From the NCBI GenBank assembly GCA_021730635.1, contig JAJNNC010000020.1:1-64000 (forward strand): a stretch of 64,000 bases of DNA, given 5' to 3'. Position numbers and translations under genes: made by a program. This document shows, piece by piece, positions 62,089 to 64,000 of this stretch (position 1 is its first letter; the number at the start of each line of letters is the position of its first letter). Below the pieces are notes generated by a model. The model saw only the letters and a list, made by a program, of their open reading frames with translations. It was not told the origin of the DNA and searched no databases. The stretch is from Catalimonadaceae bacterium JC749 (GTDB lineage: Bacteria; Bacteroidota; Bacteroidia; Cytophagales; Cyclobacteriaceae).

Positions 62089-62925
62089 TTGAAGAAAAAA
62101 TCTATCGCATATTTGTGGTGTTATGCCTGGGTAATGATGTCATGTACCAGCCTGCAATCCGTTTCTCAGTTTTCGGAGCAGGCCCTGGCAAGCACTGGTG
62201 AGTTTGATCGGTCAGCCCCGACTTTTCAGCACCTATGCGAAGAAAAAAATATGATGGAAGCCCTTCGGATGAGCCAGGTACAAAGGAATTATCAGGGCGG
62301 ATGTGATCTGGCACTGAAAGCCGATACAGTGGTGAATAAAATGCAACAAGCGGTTAATAATTATCTGTCGGGCCTGTACCTGCTTACCAGTAATCAACGA
62401 CTGAAATATTCGCTGGACCCTATAGCAGAGGCGCTACAAACCAATACACAACTGGGTGTAAAAGAAGAAGTAGTCAGCGCCTATCAACAGGTACTGGAGT
62501 TGCTGTTACGATCTTCTTCAGAAGCCTATCGTAGGAAAAAAACTGCCTGGTATATTGAGCAGGCGCAGGCACCGCTGGCAAAAATACTGGATCAACTCAT
62601 ATTTATTATGGATACCTCCCTGAGGGAAGCCGTTGAGCAACAGCGGGAAATGCTCTATCTGCAAACCAAAGAACTGTCAGAAGGAGCTGCATCCATTTTG
62701 GAAAAACGCAATCTCATTCTATCTTATGCCCAGCAATTAAAGGAATATGAACACCAATGTCAGCGGTTGGATACTTATGTGGCCATCCTACATCAGATAA
62801 AAGCAGGGCATGGAGACCTTTTTGAGAAGCGGCAACATCTGAACAAGGAAGAGTCACTGGAAACATTGGTTTATTATACAGGGAGACTACAGCAACTACA
62901 GCGTGATTTTGAAAAAATTAAATAA
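62089..62925 (+). CDS. Hypothetical helical lipoprotein
   Basis: The start is put at TTG 62089 (279 aa), since residues from there read LKKKSIAYLWCYAWVMMSC: a basic start, a hydrophobic core and lipobox VMMS-Cys19. The frame is open to 61999, but those residues have no signal character. The mature part is helical, with coiled-coil-like stretches (about 100-140 and 210-270) and no known domain. Six bases later a small helical gene (62932) follows, so the two are translated together. The start is uncertain. Confidence 0.6.
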   Translation: MKKKSIAYLWCYAWVMMSCTSLQSVSQFSEQALASTGEFDRSAPTFQHLCEEKNMMEALRMSQVQRNYQGGCDLALKADTVVNKMQQAVNNYLSGLYLLTSNQRLKYSLDPIAEALQTNTQLGVKEEVVSAYQQVLELLLRSSSEAYRRKKTAWYIEQAQAPLAKILDQLIFIMDTSLREAVEQQREMLYLQTKELSEGAASILEKRNLILSYAQQLKEYEHQCQRLDTYVAILHQIKAGHGDLFEKRQHLNKEESLETLVYYTGRLQQLQRDFEKIK

Positions 62926-62931
62926 TTAACT

Positions 62932-63321
62932 ATGGGTCAACTCACTCCACAACAAACCGCTCAACTGTCCAGGCAGTTTTTTTCAGTGGCCAGACAACTG
63001 ACCCAATACAGGGAACAGCACTGGTACAGCCTCACCCCGGAACAGCACCAGCGTTTGAGCAAATTGCAATGGTCAATTTATAATTATACAGATGACCTGT
63101 TGGCATTGTCTGCTGTGCTGGCCTTTGAAGAAATAGAAGGTAACCTGATTAGGATTGAGCATATTACCAGAGCGGTGAATGAATATATTCAAAATGAAAA
63201 CAAAGTGGAAAAAGTAATAGAAGTAGCAGCCAAAGTAGTGGTGTTGGGAGGGGCCGTGTTGAGTCAAAGTCCGTTGGCAGTGGTTTCCACCTTAGCCGAC
63301 CTGGCTTCTCATTTAAGATGA
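62932..63321 (+). CDS. Hypothetical small helical protein, 129 aa
   Basis: Six bases after the lipoprotein gene stop. The N-terminal half is helical and amphipathic (QQTAQLSRQFFSVARQL, QHQRLSKLQWSIYNYTDDLLAL). The C-terminal half has a hydrophobic segment AAKVVVLGGAVLSQSPLAVV (about 102-121) that could insert in a membrane. No family is recognised. It may pair with the lipoprotein. Confidence 0.6.
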   Translation: MGQLTPQQTAQLSRQFFSVARQLTQYREQHWYSLTPEQHQRLSKLQWSIYNYTDDLLALSAVLAFEEIEGNLIRIEHITRAVNEYIQNENKVEKVIEVAAKVVVLGGAVLSQSPLAVVSTLADLASHLR

Positions 63322-63398
63322 TTTTCTTTTCTCATTAGGTAATGGTAAACCTATAAAGGTATATTAAATTAGCAATAAAAGTAATTAACAACATTAAC

Positions 63399-64000
63399 AT
63401 GAACATACAGCAATTTACCCTTAGCAACCAAAATGGAATGGAGGTACGAATCCTGAACTACGGAGGTATTATTGCCTCTATAATGGCTCCCGATAAGCAA
63501 GGTCGTCTGGAAGATATCGTTCTGGGCTTCGACAAACCGGAAGCATACCAGAAGAAGAATCCTTATTTTGGCGCTATTGTAGGGCGGTATGGCAACCGGA
63601 TTGCCCAGGGTAAATTCACGTTGAACGGAAAAGATTATAAATTGGCTGTCAACAACGGACCTAATCATTTGCATGGCGGGAAAAAGGGTTTTGACAAGGT
63701 ACTATGGGAACCTGCCTTTCAAGTCTCTGAAAACAGGCTTACCTTGAGTTATACCAGCCACGATGGGGAAGAGGGATATCCCGGCAACCTGGATGTGACG
63801 GTGCACTACATCCTGACAGAAGACAACGAACTGTATATTGAGTACATGGCCGTTACGGATTTGCCTACCCCTGTCAACCTGACCAATCACAGCTATTTTA
63901 ATCTGGGCGGAAAGGAAGCGGATACCATTCTGGATCATCAGATTAAGATCCATTCCAATTATTATGTGCCGGTCAACGAAAACCTGATCCCCACCGGAGA
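63399..64000 (+). CDS. galM: Galactose mutarotase (aldose 1-epimerase), partial at window end
   Basis: Interconverts alpha- and beta-anomers of aldoses. The first 200 codons are visible and run to the window edge with no stop. Family marks: VRILNYGGIIASIMAPDK, PYFGAIVGRYGNRIAQGKF (substrate arginine), GPNHLHGGKKGFDKVLWE (catalytic His) and TNHSYFNLGG (second His). No signal peptide, so it is cytosolic. The C-terminal third, with the catalytic Glu, lies beyond the window. Confidence 0.93.
   Translation, partial: MNIQQFTLSNQNGMEVRILNYGGIIASIMAPDKQGRLEDIVLGFDKPEAYQKKNPYFGAIVGRYGNRIAQGKFTLNGKDYKLAVNNGPNHLHGGKKGFDKVLWEPAFQVSENRLTLSYTSHDGEEGYPGNLDVTVHYILTEDNELYIEYMAVTDLPTPVNLTNHSYFNLGGKEADTILDHQIKIHSNYYVPVNENLIPTG

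Noticed and set aside
1-64000. CRISPR array, tRNA, rRNA, transposase, prophage or SusC/SusD glycan locus
   Set aside because: No regularly spaced repeats, tRNA-like cloverleaf, transposase motif, phage structural genes or SusD-like lipoprotein next to either receptor were seen by eye. A tRNAscan or CRISPR search could still find short features.

Overview
The window looks like chromosome of a Bacteroidota bacterium, most likely a Cytophagales-type environmental polysaccharide degrader. The evidence is two SusC/siderophore-type TonB-dependent receptors with carboxypeptidase-regulatory-like N-termini, two proteins with type IX secretion C-terminal sorting domains, LytS/LytTR regulation, Bacteroidetes-style promoters (TTTG / TAnnTTTG), few Shine-Dalgarno sequences, many secreted hydrolases, and the fused aldolase/dehydrogenase type of rhamnose catabolism. 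No rRNA, tRNA, CRISPR array, prophage or insertion sequence was seen.

Layout. 1-3 kb: the tail of a rhamnose-catabolism dehydrogenase, a terminator, and a secreted GH78 alpha-L-rhamnosidase. 3-8 kb: an unknown protein, a CPBP membrane protease, two flavin-split-barrel-like genes and two stand-alone receiver proteins. 8-14 kb: a siderophore-type receptor with a putative iron operator, then a two-gene operon on the minus strand (sugar isomerase/epimerase-like protein and a two-domain esterase). 14-21 kb: an S74/T9SS surface protein, a DUF1206 membrane protein, an exported NIF3-like protein, L-rhamnose mutarotase and a DEAD-box helicase. 21-26 kb: a tight biotin operon, bioB-bioF-bioD-bioA, ending in a ferritin-like putative diiron protein. 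26-33 kb: a class IV aminotransferase, a lutABC-fbp operon (lactate oxidation joined to gluconeogenesis) and a rhamnulokinase-like FGGY kinase. 33-45 kb: small hypothetical genes, a frameshifted molybdopterin-fold gene, an FGE-domain protein, YdeI, SRPBCC and DUF72 proteins, a GH144-like glucanase lipoprotein, an esterase and a lone integron-integrase-like recombinase with a changed catalytic residue. 45-56 kb: a large beta-helix/DUF11 surface protein, OsmC, S1/P1 nuclease, a LytS/LytTR pair and a second TonB-dependent receptor. 56-64 kb: a large PIG-L deacetylase, an EamA transporter, a PRC-barrel protein, a GIN-domain protein, a 19-cysteine Csp-like copper protein, a lipoprotein gene pair and the start of galactose mutarotase.

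How genes work together. Rhamnose use is scattered but coherent: rhamnosidase frees L-rhamnose, RhaM interconverts anomers, an FGGY kinase phosphorylates rhamnulose, and the aldolase/dehydrogenase tail at the left edge belongs to the last steps; the isomerase and transporter are not in view. Biotin ring assembly is complete from pimeloyl thioester onward, but BioC/BioH-type pimelate genes are absent here. The most interesting lead is the diiron-like protein that closes the biotin operon. Other leads are the lone integrase with Arg-to-Gln, the promoter/operator architecture at the siderophore receptor, and the lutABC-fbp linkage. Function calls rest on motif recognition by eye; no database search was run.
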